DNA from: Enterobacter cloacae complex sp. ECNIH7
GTDB lineage: Bacteria; Pseudomonadota; Gammaproteobacteria; Enterobacterales; Enterobacteriaceae
Assembly: GCF_002208095.1 (NCBI RefSeq)
Contig: NZ_CP017990.1
Coordinates: 4,898,001-4,962,000, forward strand
Length of the DNA stretch: 64,000 nt
Reading direction: 5' to 3'
A program made the position numbers and the translations under genes. Positions 37,669-46,648 of the stretch are shown here, piece after piece. The notes under the pieces are model-generated. The model made no database searches. It had not been told where the DNA came from and saw only the letters and a program-made list of their open reading frames with translations. Positions within the stretch are counted from its first letter, which is position 1. The number at the start of each line of letters is the position of its first letter.

Positions 37669-38136
37669 ATGTCAGCCATGCTTACCGCCGAAGAAGTGTT
37701 AAAACTCGTGGGCGAGATTTTTGTTTACCATATGCCGTTTAACCGCGCGCTGGGACTGGAGCTGGAACGTTACGAGAAAGACTTTGCCCAGCTGAGCTTC
37801 AACAACCAGCCGATGATGGTAGGTAACTGGGCGCAAAGCATTTTGCACGGCGGCGTGATTGCCTCCGCGCTGGACGTGGCGGCAGGTCTGGTCTGCGTGG
37901 GCAGTACGCTGACCCGCCATGACACCATCAACGAAGACGAACTCCGGCAGCGTCTGGCGCGCATGGGCACCATTGATCTGCGCGTCGACTATCTTCGCCC
38001 GGGGCGCGGAAATCGCTTTACCTGTACCAGCAGCCTGCTGCGCGCGGGCAATAAAGTTGCCGTGGCGCGCGTTGAATTACACAACGAAGAACAGGTGTAT
38101 ATAGCCAGCGCAACCGCCACTTATATGGTGGGTTGA
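37669..38136 (+). CDS. yigI: Hotdog-fold acyl-CoA thioesterase family protein YigI
   Basis: A 155-residue single-domain hotdog protein of the PaaI/YigI thioesterase type, matching E. coli YigI in length. The segment [17 protein letters not shown] contains the HGG motif and catalytic acid region typical of the fold, and [11 protein letters not shown] forms the dimer strand. YigI has been described as a medium- to long-chain acyl-CoA thioesterase; I infer the same here. It is divergent from pldA and 51 nt upstream of rarD. Confidence 0.9.
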   Translation: MSAMLTAEEVLKLVGEIFVYHMPFNRALGLELERYEKDFAQLSFNNQPMMVGNWAQSILHGGVIASALDVAAGLVCVGSTLTRHDTINEDELRQRLARMGTIDLRVDYLRPGRGNRFTCTSSLLRAGNKVAVARVELHNEEQVYIASATATYMVG

Positions 38137-38187
38137 GGCGGCAAAATCGGGTAAAATTAATTCACTTTTTTGTAACGGATTTTCCCG

Positions 38188-39084
38188 ATGGATGCTAAAC
38201 AGACGCGGCAGGGCGTTTTACTCGCCCTTGCCGCTTATTTTATTTGGGGTATCGCCCCGGCGTATTTCAAGCTTATTGCCTACGTTCCGGCCGATGAGAT
38301 CCTGACTCACCGCGTTATCTGGTCATTCTTCTTTATGATTGCGCTGATGAGCCTCAGCCGTCAGTGGTCGGGCGTCAAAACGCTGCTGCAAACCCCGAAA
38401 AAGATTTTCATGCTGGCGCTCTCAGCGGTGCTGATTGGCGGCAACTGGCTGCTGTTTATCTGGGCGGTGAATAATCATCACATGCTCGAAGCGAGCCTGG
38501 GGTACTTCATTAACCCGCTGGTGAATATCGTGCTGGGGATGATTTTCCTCGGGGAGCGCTTCCGCCGGATGCAGTGGGTGGCGGTGATTCTGGCCTTCTG
38601 CGGCGTACTGGTGCAGCTCTGGACCTTCGGCTCGCTGCCAATTATCGCCCTCGGCCTGGCGTTCAGCTTTGCCTTCTACGGCCTGGTACGCAAGAAGATT
38701 GCGGTGGAAGCGCAGACGGGGATGCTGTTCGAAACCCTGTGGCTGCTGCCGGTGGCGGCGATTTATCTCTTCGGCATCGCCGACAGCCCAACCAGCCACA
38801 TGGGCAGCAACCCGTGGTCGCTGAACCTGATGCTGATGGCGGCGGGCGTGGTAACCACCATTCCACTGCTGTGCTTCACCGGTGCCGCGACGCGTCTGCG
38901 TCTCTCCACGCTGGGCTTCTTCCAGTACATTGGCCCGACGCTGATGTTCCTGCTGGCGGTGGTGTTTTACGGCGAGGTGCCGGGGGCGGATAAGATGGTG
39001 ACGTTCGCCTTTATCTGGGTGGCGCTGGCGATTTTCGTTGCCGATGCGATTTATACCCAGCGCAGGGTGCGCAAAGGGCTGTGA
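38188..39084 (+). CDS. rarD: EamA-family transporter RarD
   Basis: RarD is a ten-helix inner-membrane protein of the drug/metabolite transporter superfamily, linked by name to chloramphenicol resistance, with no firmly assigned substrate. The 298-residue product (E. coli 296) is hydrophobic throughout, begins KQTRQGVLLALAAYFIWG, and has a basic C-terminal tail. A repeat-rich interval separates it from the convergent corA; the yigF and yigG genes found here in E. coli K-12 are absent. Confidence 0.92.
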   Translation: MDAKQTRQGVLLALAAYFIWGIAPAYFKLIAYVPADEILTHRVIWSFFFMIALMSLSRQWSGVKTLLQTPKKIFMLALSAVLIGGNWLLFIWAVNNHHMLEASLGYFINPLVNIVLGMIFLGERFRRMQWVAVILAFCGVLVQLWTFGSLPIIALGLAFSFAFYGLVRKKIAVEAQTGMLFETLWLLPVAAIYLFGIADSPTSHMGSNPWSLNLMLMAAGVVTTIPLLCFTGAATRLRLSTLGFFQYIGPTLMFLLAVVFYGEVPGADKMVTFAFIWVALAIFVADAIYTQRRVRKGL

Positions 39085-39090
39085 TGTTGC

Positions 39091-39161
39091 CCTCACCCTA
39101 ACCCTCTCCCACAGGGAGAGGGAATTCGATCGTAAGGCGGGTAAGCGCAGCGCCACCCGCC
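39091..39161. repeat. Hairpin repeat and REP-like palindrome between rarD and corA
   Basis: CCCTCTCCC / GGGAGAGGG (39102-39122) forms a perfect 9-bp stem with a 3-nt loop, preceded by CCTCACCCTAA, a sequence family common between enterobacterial genes. A second palindrome, GGCGGGTAAGCG...CCACCCGCC (39136-39161), is REP-like. Both lie between convergent genes and may serve as a bidirectional transcription end. Confidence 0.8.
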
Positions 39162-39167
39162 AGATTT

Positions 39168-40118
39168 TTACAGCCAGTTCCGGCGCTTAAAGTACAGATA
39201 CGGCGCCAGCCCCGCGAGGATCATAAAGATAATCGCCCCCGGGTAACCAAAGCTCCATTTCAGCTCCGGCATAAACTCAAAGTTCATCCCGTAGCTTGAT
39301 GCCACCAGCGTCGGCGGCAGGAACACCACGGACACTACCGAGAAGATCTTGATGATGCGGTTCTGCTCGATGTTGATAAAGCCCATCGCCGCCTGCATCA
39401 GGAAGTTCACCTTCTGGAACAGAGATTCGTTGTGCGGCAGCAGGGATTCGATATCTCGTAAGATCTCACGCGCCTGCTCCAGCTGACCGCCCGGCAGACG
39501 CGCCTTGCGCACCAGGAAGTTCAGCGCGCGCTGGGTATCCATCAGACACAAGCGCACCTTCCAGCCGATATCTTCCAGCTCTGCCAGCGTGGAGAGCGCT
39601 TCGTCGTATTCATCGCCCTGATGGCCTTCCATGATCACGCGGCTAAGCTTTTCCAGATCGCTGTAGATGTTTTCAATTTCGTCCGCCAGCTGTTCAATTT
39701 TGGTCTCGAACAGATCGAGCAGCAGCTCGTAAGCGTTACCGTCCACCATTGCCTGGCTGCGGGCGCGCATGCGGTAGAGGCGAAATGCCGGCAGCTCGCG
39801 CTCGCGCAGGGTAAACAGACGGCCGTCGCGAATGGTAAACGCCACGGTGGAGTTACCCGCGTGGTCTTCCGCATCTTCAAAGAAGAAGAAGGAGTGAATA
39901 TGCAGACCGTCTTCGTCTTCAAAAAAACGCGCGGATGCTTCGATGTCTTCCAGTTCCGGGCGGGTTGCCAGGCTTTGCCCCAGTTCAGATTGTACGCGAA
40001 GGCGTTCATCGTCGTCCGGCTCGACCAGATCCACCCATACGGCATCAATGAGGGGCTGTGACTCTTCGGCTTCAAGCCGAGTCAGTCGGTTATTTTCGAG
40101 TTGAAATGCGCTCAACAT
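39168..40118 (-). CDS. corA: Magnesium/cobalt transporter CorA
   Basis: CorA is the constitutive homopentameric Mg2+ channel (also Co2+ and Ni2+). The 316-residue product has a large cytoplasmic N-terminal funnel, a long stalk helix, and two C-terminal transmembrane helices with the signature SSYGMNFEF between them and the basic KRRNWL end. I chose the ATG giving [12 protein letters not shown], identical in length to E. coli; the longer frame adds 16 leader-encoded residues. The mRNA has a leader of about 230 nt with a short ORF. Confidence 0.96.
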   Translation of the reverse strand: MLSAFQLENNRLTRLEAEESQPLIDAVWVDLVEPDDDERLRVQSELGQSLATRPELEDIEASARFFEDEDGLHIHSFFFFEDAEDHAGNSTVAFTIRDGRLFTLRERELPAFRLYRMRARSQAMVDGNAYELLLDLFETKIEQLADEIENIYSDLEKLSRVIMEGHQGDEYDEALSTLAELEDIGWKVRLCLMDTQRALNFLVRKARLPGGQLEQAREILRDIESLLPHNESLFQKVNFLMQAAMGFINIEQNRIIKIFSVVSVVFLPPTLVASSYGMNFEFMPELKWSFGYPGAIIFMILAGLAPYLYFKRRNWL

Positions 40119-40269
40119 GACCGGGACTCCCAATGCAAAAAATATCGGACAGTTCGGTGGGCACACAGAAACAAATTGGGTTTCAGACCATTAAACAGCC
40201 TGACTCAGCGCGACGGGAATAATGCAGGTCGCTGACAACCACTAAGGCCATCAGCAAGAGGAGATAGCC

Positions 40270-40326
40270 TTAGGAGTTGTTCCTGGATGACAGGGAATTG
40301 AGCCAGTATCTACTGGGTGTGTCCAA
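40270..40326 (-). CDS. corL: Putative corA leader peptide CorL
   Basis: An 18-codon ORF starting TTG (TTG GAC ACA CCC) and ending TAA lies in the corA 5' leader, behind AGAGGA at a suitable distance. It encodes a short peptide containing DTPSRYWLNSLSSRNNS. In Salmonella a leader peptide called CorL couples translation to Rho-dependent termination within the corA leader; position and context fit that system. The TTG start and the lack of a comparison make this moderately certain. The rest of the 357-nt corA-uvrD gap holds leader and promoter but no other gene. Confidence 0.55.
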   Translation of the reverse strand: MDTPSRYWLNSLSSRNNS

Positions 40327-40358
40327 GGCGAATGTCCTCTTAGCGTAATCGTGCGCGC

Positions 40359-40388
40359 ATGTTACGCCAGCTATAACTGTGGCGTCAA
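40359..40388 (-). promoter_or_regulatory. Predicted corA promoter
   Basis: A minus-strand TTGACG -35 (40383-40388) and TAACAT -10 (40359-40364) with an 18-bp spacer would start transcription near 40352. This gives a leader of about 234 nt that includes the putative leader peptide. Confidence 0.55.
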
Positions 40389-40475
40389 CACGCAACGGAA
40401 CGCTGAAGGGCATTAATTGACCTTCACTGTATAAGGCTAGCAGATTATTACAAAATAATGATATTTTTCTGAATG

Positions 40476-42638
40476 TTAGACTGTTTCCAGCTTCGCATAG
40501 GCCGCCACCAGCCATTTGATCCCCTGCCCCTGGAACGCTACCTGCAGGCGGCTGTGCTCGCCGCTGCCTTCCAGATTCACAATGGTACCTTCGCCAAACT
40601 TCGAATGGCGCACGCGCTGGCCCAGCTTGTAGCCGGTGTCGGTTTCCGCAATCGGCGAACCCATGCGCTGATGGCTGACCGGACGGCTGATGCTCGCCCG
40701 CAGACGCACCTCTTCTACGCACTCCTCCGGCAGTTCGCCGATAAAGCGCGATGGACGGTGATAGACCTCTTTACCGTACAGACGTCGGGTTTCGGCGTAG
40801 GTTAGCGTCAGCTTTTGCATCGCGCGCGTCACGCCCACGTAGGCCAGACGACGTTCCTCTTCCAGACGGCCGCCTTCATCCAGCGACATCTGGCTCGGGA
40901 ACATCCCCTCTTCCATCCCGACGATAAACACCTGCGGGAACTCCAGACCTTTGGCGGAGTGCAGGGTCATCAGCTGAACCGCATCCTGCCAGGTGTCCGC
41001 CTGCCCTTCACCCGCTTCCAGCGCGGCGTGGGAGAGGAACGCCTGCAGCGGCATCAGGTCTTCGTCTTCTTCGTTGTAGCTGAACTGGCGCGTTGCCGTG
41101 ACCAGTTCCTCTAAGTTCTCAATACGGGTCTGGCCCTTCTCGCCTTTTTCCTGCTCGTACATGGTTCGCAGGCCGGAGTCTTTAATCACCCGGTCGGTCT
41201 GCACGTGCAGCGGCATGTCGGCGGTTTCCTGCGCCAGAGCGTCAATCAGCTCAAGGAAGCGCTGTAACGCGCTGGCGGCACGTCCGGCGAGCGCTTTTTC
41301 CTGCAGCAGCTCGCGGCACGCCTGCCACAGCGTCAGCTGGCGATCGCGCGAGGCCTGACGCACCACGTCCAGCGTGCGGTCGCCAATCCCGCGGGTCGGC
41401 GTGTTGACCACGCGCTCAAACGCCGCGTCGTCGTTACGGTTGGCAATGAGGCGCAGATACGACAGCGCATCTTTAATTTCCTGACGTTCGAAGAATCGCA
41501 TGCCGCCATAAATGCGGTACGGCATGCTCACCTGCAGCAGCGCCTCTTCCAGCACGCGCGACTGGGCGTTGCTGCGGTAGAGAATGGCGCACTGCTCCAG
41601 CGCGCCGCCGTTGTCTTGCCAGGTTTTGATGCGGTTCACCACGAAGCGGGCTTCGTCGAGCTCGTTGAATGCGCAGTAAATCGAAATCGGTTCGCCGTCG
41701 ACCCCGTCAGTCCAAAGCTTTTTACCCAGACGCCCGTTGTTGTTTTCAATCAGGGCGTTGGCCGCGCTCAGAATGTTGCTGGTTGAGCGGTAGTTCTGCT
41801 CCAGACGGATGGTTTCCGCGCCGGGGAAATCGTTGAGGAAGCGCTGGATGTTCTCCACCTGCGCCCCGCGCCAGCCGTAGATCGACTGGTCATCATCGCC
41901 CACGATCATCACCTTGCCGGTATCGCCGGCCAGCAGGCGGATCCACGCGTACTGGATGTTGTTGGTATCCTGGAATTCGTCCACCAGGATATTGGTGAAG
42001 CGTTCACGGTAGTGCTGCAGGATGTGCGGTTTGTTCAGCCACAGCTCGTGGGCGCGCAGCAGCAGCTCGGCGAAATCCACCAGACCGGCGCGATCGCACG
42101 CTTCCTGATAGGCCTTGTAGACGTTCTGCCAGGTCTGCTCGACCGGGTTGCCGAAGCTCTGAATGTGGTGCGGGCGCAGCCCCTCGTCTTTCTGGCCGTT
42201 GATGTACCACATCGCCTGACGCGGCGGCCACTGCTTCTCGTCGAGGTTCATCGCCTTGATCAGCCGTTTCAGCAGACGGAGCTGGTCTTCGCTGTCGAGG
42301 ATCTGGAAATCCTGCGGCAGGTTGGCGTCCATGTGGTGTGCGCGCAGCAGGCGGTGCGCCAGGCCGTGGAAGGTGCCGACCCACATGCCGCCCTGGCTGG
42401 TGCCCATCAGTTGGGCGATGCGGTGGCGCATCTCCGCCGCCGCCTTGTTGGTGAACGTGACCGCCATGATGGAGTACGGCGAGCAGTTTTCCACGCTCTG
42501 CAGCCAGGCGATACGGTGAACCAGCACGCGCGTCTTACCACTGCCCGCTCCAGCCAGCACCAGCAGGTTGGTGCGCGAGGCGGCAACCGCGTCACGCTGT
42601 TTGTCATTAAGGCTGTCGAGCAGGTAAGAAACGTCCAT
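40476..42638 (-). CDS. uvrD: DNA helicase II UvrD
   Basis: UvrD is the 3'-5' superfamily-1 helicase that removes the excised oligonucleotide and UvrC in nucleotide excision repair, unwinds nicked DNA in mismatch repair and clears RecA filaments. The 720-residue product has Walker A GAGSGKT (about 30-36), DEFQDTN for Walker B, VGDDDQSIYGWRGA (motif III), and the VTRAMQKL motif VI, plus the C-terminal Tudor-like region that binds RNA polymerase. A LexA box sits about 50 bp upstream of the ATG, indicating SOS control. Confidence 0.98.
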   Translation of the reverse strand: MDVSYLLDSLNDKQRDAVAASRTNLLVLAGAGSGKTRVLVHRIAWLQSVENCSPYSIMAVTFTNKAAAEMRHRIAQLMGTSQGGMWVGTFHGLAHRLLRAHHMDANLPQDFQILDSEDQLRLLKRLIKAMNLDEKQWPPRQAMWYINGQKDEGLRPHHIQSFGNPVEQTWQNVYKAYQEACDRAGLVDFAELLLRAHELWLNKPHILQHYRERFTNILVDEFQDTNNIQYAWIRLLAGDTGKVMIVGDDDQSIYGWRGAQVENIQRFLNDFPGAETIRLEQNYRSTSNILSAANALIENNNGRLGKKLWTDGVDGEPISIYCAFNELDEARFVVNRIKTWQDNGGALEQCAILYRSNAQSRVLEEALLQVSMPYRIYGGMRFFERQEIKDALSYLRLIANRNDDAAFERVVNTPTRGIGDRTLDVVRQASRDRQLTLWQACRELLQEKALAGRAASALQRFLELIDALAQETADMPLHVQTDRVIKDSGLRTMYEQEKGEKGQTRIENLEELVTATRQFSYNEEDEDLMPLQAFLSHAALEAGEGQADTWQDAVQLMTLHSAKGLEFPQVFIVGMEEGMFPSQMSLDEGGRLEEERRLAYVGVTRAMQKLTLTYAETRRLYGKEVYHRPSRFIGELPEECVEEVRLRASISRPVSHQRMGSPIAETDTGYKLGQRVRHSKFGEGTIVNLEGSGEHSRLQVAFQGQGIKWLVAAYAKLETV

Positions 42639-42686
42639 TGGCACCGTCACGTCATGTCGGGCAGGCGAATAGCATTCGCCAAAACC

Positions 42687-42702
42687 CTGTTAATTTATAC
42701 AG
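42687..42702 (-). promoter_or_regulatory. LexA (SOS) box upstream of uvrD
   Basis: CTGT-N8-ACAG (CTGTATAAATTAACAG on the minus strand) is a full LexA consensus with 8-bp spacing. It lies between yigB and uvrD, 49 bp before the uvrD start, so uvrD can be induced by DNA damage independently of the upstream genes. Confidence 0.88.
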
Positions 42703-42714
42703 AACAATTGATGA

Positions 42715-43431
42715 TTATATCAGCGTCGTGAGGGATGCCAACCGTGAAATTTCCACGTGCGGCAGAAGACGGCTATCGGAGGCGATCATCAGGTCAGCGT
42801 TTTCCGGCTTGATCCAGCAGGCCTGCATCCCGCAGCGGATGGCGCCGGCCACGTCTGTGGTCAGGTCATCCCCCACGTGCAGGATCTCACCCAGCGGCAG
42901 GTTAAGCTTATCTGCCGCCAGATGGTACATGTCACTGAACGGCTTCGCGCGCCCGTGAGGACCCGCACGCAGCACGAATTCAAAATAATCGCTGAGGCCA
43001 AACAGCTCCGGCTGGGCATTGCCGTTGGTGATCGCCACCAGCGGCCACTTTTCGGCAAGCTTCGCCAGCGTGTCGTGGGTTTCCTGCGGCACGTCGATGC
43101 GGCTGCGCCATTTAGCAAAGTTTTCCATGGCCGCTTCGGCCCCGATGGCCGCGTCCTGCGCGCTCAGGCCGGCATTAAGCATCGCCTGTTCAACCGCACG
43201 ACGACGCCATTCGGTCACGTCGTGGTAAATGTCGGGCTCGGTTTCCCGCAGGGACTGACGGAGCTTCTGAAAGTCCTTGTTCTGCATCGCTTTCAGCGCG
43301 GGATGGTAGTTCTGCACAAACGCCAGCGACTCCTGCTCGGTACGCAGGATCACCTCGCGGTTGTCGTAAAGGGTGTCATCAAGGTCAAACGTCAGAGCTG
43401 AAATCTGACCAAGTGGGCGGTAAAAACGCAT
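42715..43431 (-). CDS. yigB: HAD phosphatase YigB (FMN/5-amino-6-ribitylaminouracil phosphate phosphatase)
   Basis: YigB is a haloacid dehalogenase phosphatase that acts on FMN and on the riboflavin intermediate 5-amino-6-(5-phosphoribitylamino)uracil. The 238-residue product has the nucleophile motif [11 protein letters not shown] (about 14-24), motif II ITNGN, and motif [15 protein letters not shown]. Its start overlaps the xerC stop by one base, in the dapF-yigA-xerC-yigB series. Confidence 0.92.
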   Translation of the reverse strand: MRFYRPLGQISALTFDLDDTLYDNREVILRTEQESLAFVQNYHPALKAMQNKDFQKLRQSLRETEPDIYHDVTEWRRRAVEQAMLNAGLSAQDAAIGAEAAMENFAKWRSRIDVPQETHDTLAKLAEKWPLVAITNGNAQPELFGLSDYFEFVLRAGPHGRAKPFSDMYHLAADKLNLPLGEILHVGDDLTTDVAGAIRCGMQACWIKPENADLMIASDSRLLPHVEISRLASLTTLI

Positions 43432-44333
43432 TATTTCCCCCGTTTGGCGCGTGGATGCGCCGCGTCATACACCGAGGCAAGGTGTTGGAAGTCTAAGTGG
43501 GTATAGATTTGAGTGGTCGACAGATTCGCGTGGCCAAGCAGTTCCTGCACGCCGCGCAGATCGCCGCTCGACTCAAGCATGTGTGTCGCAAAGGAGTGGC
43601 GCAGCTTGTGCGGATGAACGTGGCTGTTCAGCCCCTGCTTAATGCCCCACTCCGCAAAGCGCTTCTGGACGTTACGCGCGGAGATCCGCTTGCCGAGCTT
43701 CGACAGGAACAGCGCATCCTCTTCGCTGCCAAACAGCCCGCGCAGGTCAAGCCAGTGCTCAATCCAGGAAACTGCATTGCGGCCAATCGGCAGGCGGCGC
43801 TCTTTGCTGCCCTTGCCCATTACCCGCACTTCACCGGACTCCAGATCGAGGTGTTTGATATCAAGATTAACCAGCTCTGACAGACGCAGCCCGGCACCGT
43901 ACATCACCTCCAGCATCGCGCGGTCGCGCACGGCGAGCGGATCGTTAAGGTCGATATCCAGCAGGCGGTTTACGTCGTCAACGTCGATATTTTTAGGCAG
44001 ATGGCGCGGCGCTTTCGGCGTGGCGATCCCCTTTGCCGGGTTGGCTTTTAAGCCCCCCTGGCTGACCAGCCAGTCGAAGAAACTGCGCAGCGCCGAGAGC
44101 CTGAGCGCCAGGCTTGCCGGGCTGAGATTTTTTTTACGGCTACGCACGACGAACCCGCGTACCGTCGCAGCGTCACATTGTTGCCAGCTTTTCAGGCCGA
44201 TTTCGTCGGCGATCTGCATGATGGCATCAAGCTGACGCTGGTAGTTGAGCAGGGTAATGGGGCTAAGCTGACGCTCCACGCCCAGATAGCGCAGAAAGCG
44301 CGAGACGTCAGTGGCGAGCAGTCCGTCCGTCAT
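43431..44333 (-). CDS. xerC: Site-specific tyrosine recombinase XerC
   Basis: XerC acts with XerD and FtsK at dif to resolve chromosome dimers, and on plasmid multimer sites. The 300-residue product (E. coli 298) has an N-terminal SAM-like DNA-binding domain (about 1-105) and the catalytic domain with the tyrosine-recombinase residues in GAGLRLSE (Arg), [11 protein letters not shown] (Lys), [12 protein letters not shown] (His, Arg), LGHANLST (His) and IYTHL (Tyr). It overlaps yigA by 4 nt upstream. Confidence 0.97.
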   Translation of the reverse strand: MTDGLLATDVSRFLRYLGVERQLSPITLLNYQRQLDAIMQIADEIGLKSWQQCDAATVRGFVVRSRKKNLSPASLALRLSALRSFFDWLVSQGGLKANPAKGIATPKAPRHLPKNIDVDDVNRLLDIDLNDPLAVRDRAMLEVMYGAGLRLSELVNLDIKHLDLESGEVRVMGKGSKERRLPIGRNAVSWIEHWLDLRGLFGSEEDALFLSKLGKRISARNVQKRFAEWGIKQGLNSHVHPHKLRHSFATHMLESSGDLRGVQELLGHANLSTTQIYTHLDFQHLASVYDAAHPRAKRGK

Positions 44334-45037
44334 ACGCGCTCAATCCAGCGCTCCAGCAGCTCGGGCAGCATCAGGGCGATCTCTTGTAACAGGTGCGTAG
44401 CTTGCCCCTGCTCATAATGATGCGCATCGCGGCTGGTAAATAACATGACACCCAGATCGCCATCGCGCCCCATCAGCGACATCGCCACCGAGCCAATCGC
44501 TTTAGCTTCCGGTAACACCACCAGCAGCTCAGGCCCGTTCAGCGGCCCCAGATAGTGGTGCTCATGGCCCAGACGCTGAATGCGCAGCGGTTCAAACGCC
44601 TGACGGCTAAGAGCCAGATGGGTGAACCCCGACGGTGCGCCAATGCGCCAGCGGTCAGGGAAAAGCCGAATCGTTGCGCCCGCCAGCCCCAGCTCGCGAG
44701 CCCAGCGGTGGAAGCGGCTGAGGAACTCGTCAAGACTGTGCGCCGACGCCAGACGCGCCTGCAGATGCAGCAGACGATAGAACAGGCTTTCGTTGGTGCT
44801 GGCCTGCTCCATCAGCAGCGTCATGTTCTCTTCTAGCTGATTGATGTGGTTGCGCGAGCGCGCCATGTGCCATTCGACCAGCGACACGGTCCCGCGAACC
44901 GGATGCGGCACGCGCATCTCTTCGACGACGCGTGCATTGCGAATAAAGAACTCAGGATTGCGCAGCAGATAATCAACAACAGCTCTGTCGTCCAGTTCCG
45001 TCACTGTTTCCTGCAGTTCTTCCCCTGGTTGTTTCAT
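44330..45037 (-). CDS. yigA: DUF484 family protein YigA
   Basis: A 235-residue DUF484 protein with an N-terminal helical segment ([10 protein letters not shown]) and a GAF-like C-terminal domain from about residue 85. The function is not established. Its place between dapF and xerC is conserved across many gammaproteobacteria, and 4-nt overlaps on both sides show tight translational coupling. A link to recombination or cell-wall supply is only inference from this context. Confidence 0.9.
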   Translation of the reverse strand: MKQPGEELQETVTELDDRAVVDYLLRNPEFFIRNARVVEEMRVPHPVRGTVSLVEWHMARSRNHINQLEENMTLLMEQASTNESLFYRLLHLQARLASAHSLDEFLSRFHRWARELGLAGATIRLFPDRWRIGAPSGFTHLALSRQAFEPLRIQRLGHEHHYLGPLNGPELLVVLPEAKAIGSVAMSLMGRDGDLGVMLFTSRDAHHYEQGQATHLLQEIALMLPELLERWIERV

Positions 45038-45858
45038 AGATGGATAAACCCGTCATAGACATGTGCCGCCGGGCCCGTCATATACAGTGGATGACCCGGT
45101 CCTTTCCAGGCGATATCAAGGCGACCGCCCGGTAACTCCACGCGAACCTCTTCTGCCAGTAACCCCTGAGAGATGCCAACGGCCACCGCTGCACAGGCGC
45201 CGCTTCCGCAGGCCTGAGTCTCGCCCGCGCCGCGCTCGTAAACCCGCAGGCGAATGTGCTCGCGCTTCACCACCTGCATAAAGCCGATGTTCGCGCGCTC
45301 CGGGAAACGTTCGTGGCTTTCCAGCATCGGGCCGAGCGTTTCGACCGCGGCGGTTTCCACATTATCAACCTGAATCACGCAGTGTGGGTTACCCATTGAG
45401 ACGACGCCGCACAATACTGTCTGCTCGGCCGCACGCATAATATAGGTCTTTTCCGCTTTGTTTGCGCGAAACGGCACGACGGAGGGCTCGAAGTTAGGCT
45501 CGCCCATGTTCACGCGCACCAGCTCATCATCGGTGACGCTGAGCACCATGCGGCCATTGGCCGTGCTGACGCGAATATCACGCTTGTTGGTCAGCCCTTT
45601 CAGGCGGACAAAGCGGGCAAAACAGCGCGCGCCGTTGCCGCACTGGTTAACTTCGCTGCCGTCCGCGTTAAAAATACGGTAGTGGAAATCGAGGTCGGGA
45701 TCGTACGGTGGCTCGACCACCAGCAGCTGATCGAACCCCACGCCCAGATGCCGATCCGCCAGGCGACGGATCAGTTCCGGGGAGAAAAACACATTCTGCG
45801 TTACCGCGTCGACGACCATAAAATCGTTGCCAAGGCCATGCATTTTAGAGAACTGCAT
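45034..45858 (-). CDS. dapF: Diaminopimelate epimerase DapF
   Basis: DapF converts LL- to meso-diaminopimelate, giving the lysine precursor and the peptidoglycan cross-linking residue. The 274-residue enzyme has pseudo-symmetric halves, with the two catalytic cysteines in NQCGNGARC (Cys73) and QACGSGAC (near 217). I used the ATG giving [13 protein letters not shown]; a start 4 codons upstream would add MEQM, which is not conserved. It is 35 nt downstream of lptM and overlaps yigA by 4 nt. Confidence 0.97.
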   Translation of the reverse strand: MQFSKMHGLGNDFMVVDAVTQNVFFSPELIRRLADRHLGVGFDQLLVVEPPYDPDLDFHYRIFNADGSEVNQCGNGARCFARFVRLKGLTNKRDIRVSTANGRMVLSVTDDELVRVNMGEPNFEPSVVPFRANKAEKTYIMRAAEQTVLCGVVSMGNPHCVIQVDNVETAAVETLGPMLESHERFPERANIGFMQVVKREHIRLRVYERGAGETQACGSGACAAVAVGISQGLLAEEVRVELPGGRLDIAWKGPGHPLYMTGPAAHVYDGFIHL

Positions 45859-45893
45859 CATTTGCTCCATTGCGCGGGTACAGAACGTTGTCG

Positions 45894-46097
45894 TCAGAGA
45901 TTAACCTGAGTCGGGCCACCGTTATCGCCACGATCGTTAGTATTTGGCGTGGTGGACTCAATGCCGCTTTGCGCGTGTTTCGTCGGCGGCGGCGCGGTTT
46001 TATCCGCAGGTGGGAAGTACAGTGGTCCCTTCAGTCCGCAGCCAGTCAGGCTAAACAGCGTGATGAGAACGGCAAGCGTTCGGAAAGCGTTTTTCAT
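45894..46097 (-). CDS. lptM: LPS assembly lipoprotein LptM (YifL)
   Basis: LptM is a small outer-membrane lipoprotein that helps LptD reach its oxidised, functional state with LptE. The 67-residue precursor has a lipoprotein signal with lipobox LTGC and the lipidated Cys20, then the conserved [10 protein letters not shown] and a Pro/Thr/Asn-rich tail. The longer frame on this strand runs into cyaY antisense sequence; the ATG at 46097 is the only one that gives a signal peptide. It heads the dapF operon and is divergent from cyaY. Confidence 0.93.
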   Translation of the reverse strand: MKNAFRTLAVLITLFSLTGCGLKGPLYFPPADKTAPPPTKHAQSGIESTTPNTNDRGDNGGPTQVNL

Positions 46098-46232
46098 TAT
46101 AAAGTTGCCCGTAAGTTCAAATCTGTTTCTATCATCGCAGGAGAAGACACAAAAGCAAGAGTTTGCCGCTTTCCTGCAACGGGAATTATTTAGGGTTATA
46201 CTGCCGGCATCACGAAAAACAGGAACAAAACC

Positions 46233-46553
46233 ATGAACGACAGTGAATTCCATCGCCTTGCCGACAACCTGTGGATGACCATCGAAGAGCGTCTTGACGA
46301 CTGGGATGGCGACAGCGATATCGATTGTGAAATCAACGGCGGCATTCTGACCCTGAGCTTCGAAAATGGCAGCAAAATTATTATTAACCGCCAGGAGCCG
46401 CTTCACCAGGTGTGGCTGGCCGCGAAACAGGGCGGCTATCATTTCGATCTGAAGGACGGGGAATGGGTTTGCGACCGCAGCGGCGTACCGTTCTGGGATC
46501 TGCTGGAACAGGCGGCGACCGCGCAGGCGGGTGAGGCTGTGAGTTTCAGATAG
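46233..46553 (+). CDS. cyaY: Frataxin homologue CyaY
   Basis: CyaY is the bacterial frataxin, an iron-binding regulator of the IscS/IscU iron-sulfur cluster machinery. The 106-residue product, the E. coli length, has the acidic N-terminal helix ([23 protein letters not shown]) that binds iron and IscS and the sheet with [12 protein letters not shown]. It lies alone on the plus strand between lptM and cyaA. A REP pair follows its stop. Confidence 0.96.
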   Translation: MNDSEFHRLADNLWMTIEERLDDWDGDSDIDCEINGGILTLSFENGSKIIINRQEPLHQVWLAAKQGGYHFDLKDGEWVCDRSGVPFWDLLEQAATAQAGEAVSFR

Positions 46554-46560
46554 TTTTGGT

Positions 46561-46636
46561 GCCGGGTGGCGCTGCGCTTACCCGGCCTACGGGTTCGAGC
46601 TGTTGTAGGCCCGGTAAGGCGTAGCCGCCACCGGGC
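46561..46636. repeat. REP pair between cyaY and cyaA
   Basis: Two palindromes, GCCGGGTGGCGC...CCCGGC (46561-46586) and GCCCGGTAAGGCG...CCACCGGGC (46609-46636), are in opposite orientation with a short linker. They occupy the gap between convergent cyaY and cyaA and resemble the unit after dlhH. Confidence 0.85.
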
Positions 46637-46648
46637 GAGCGAAAAGGC

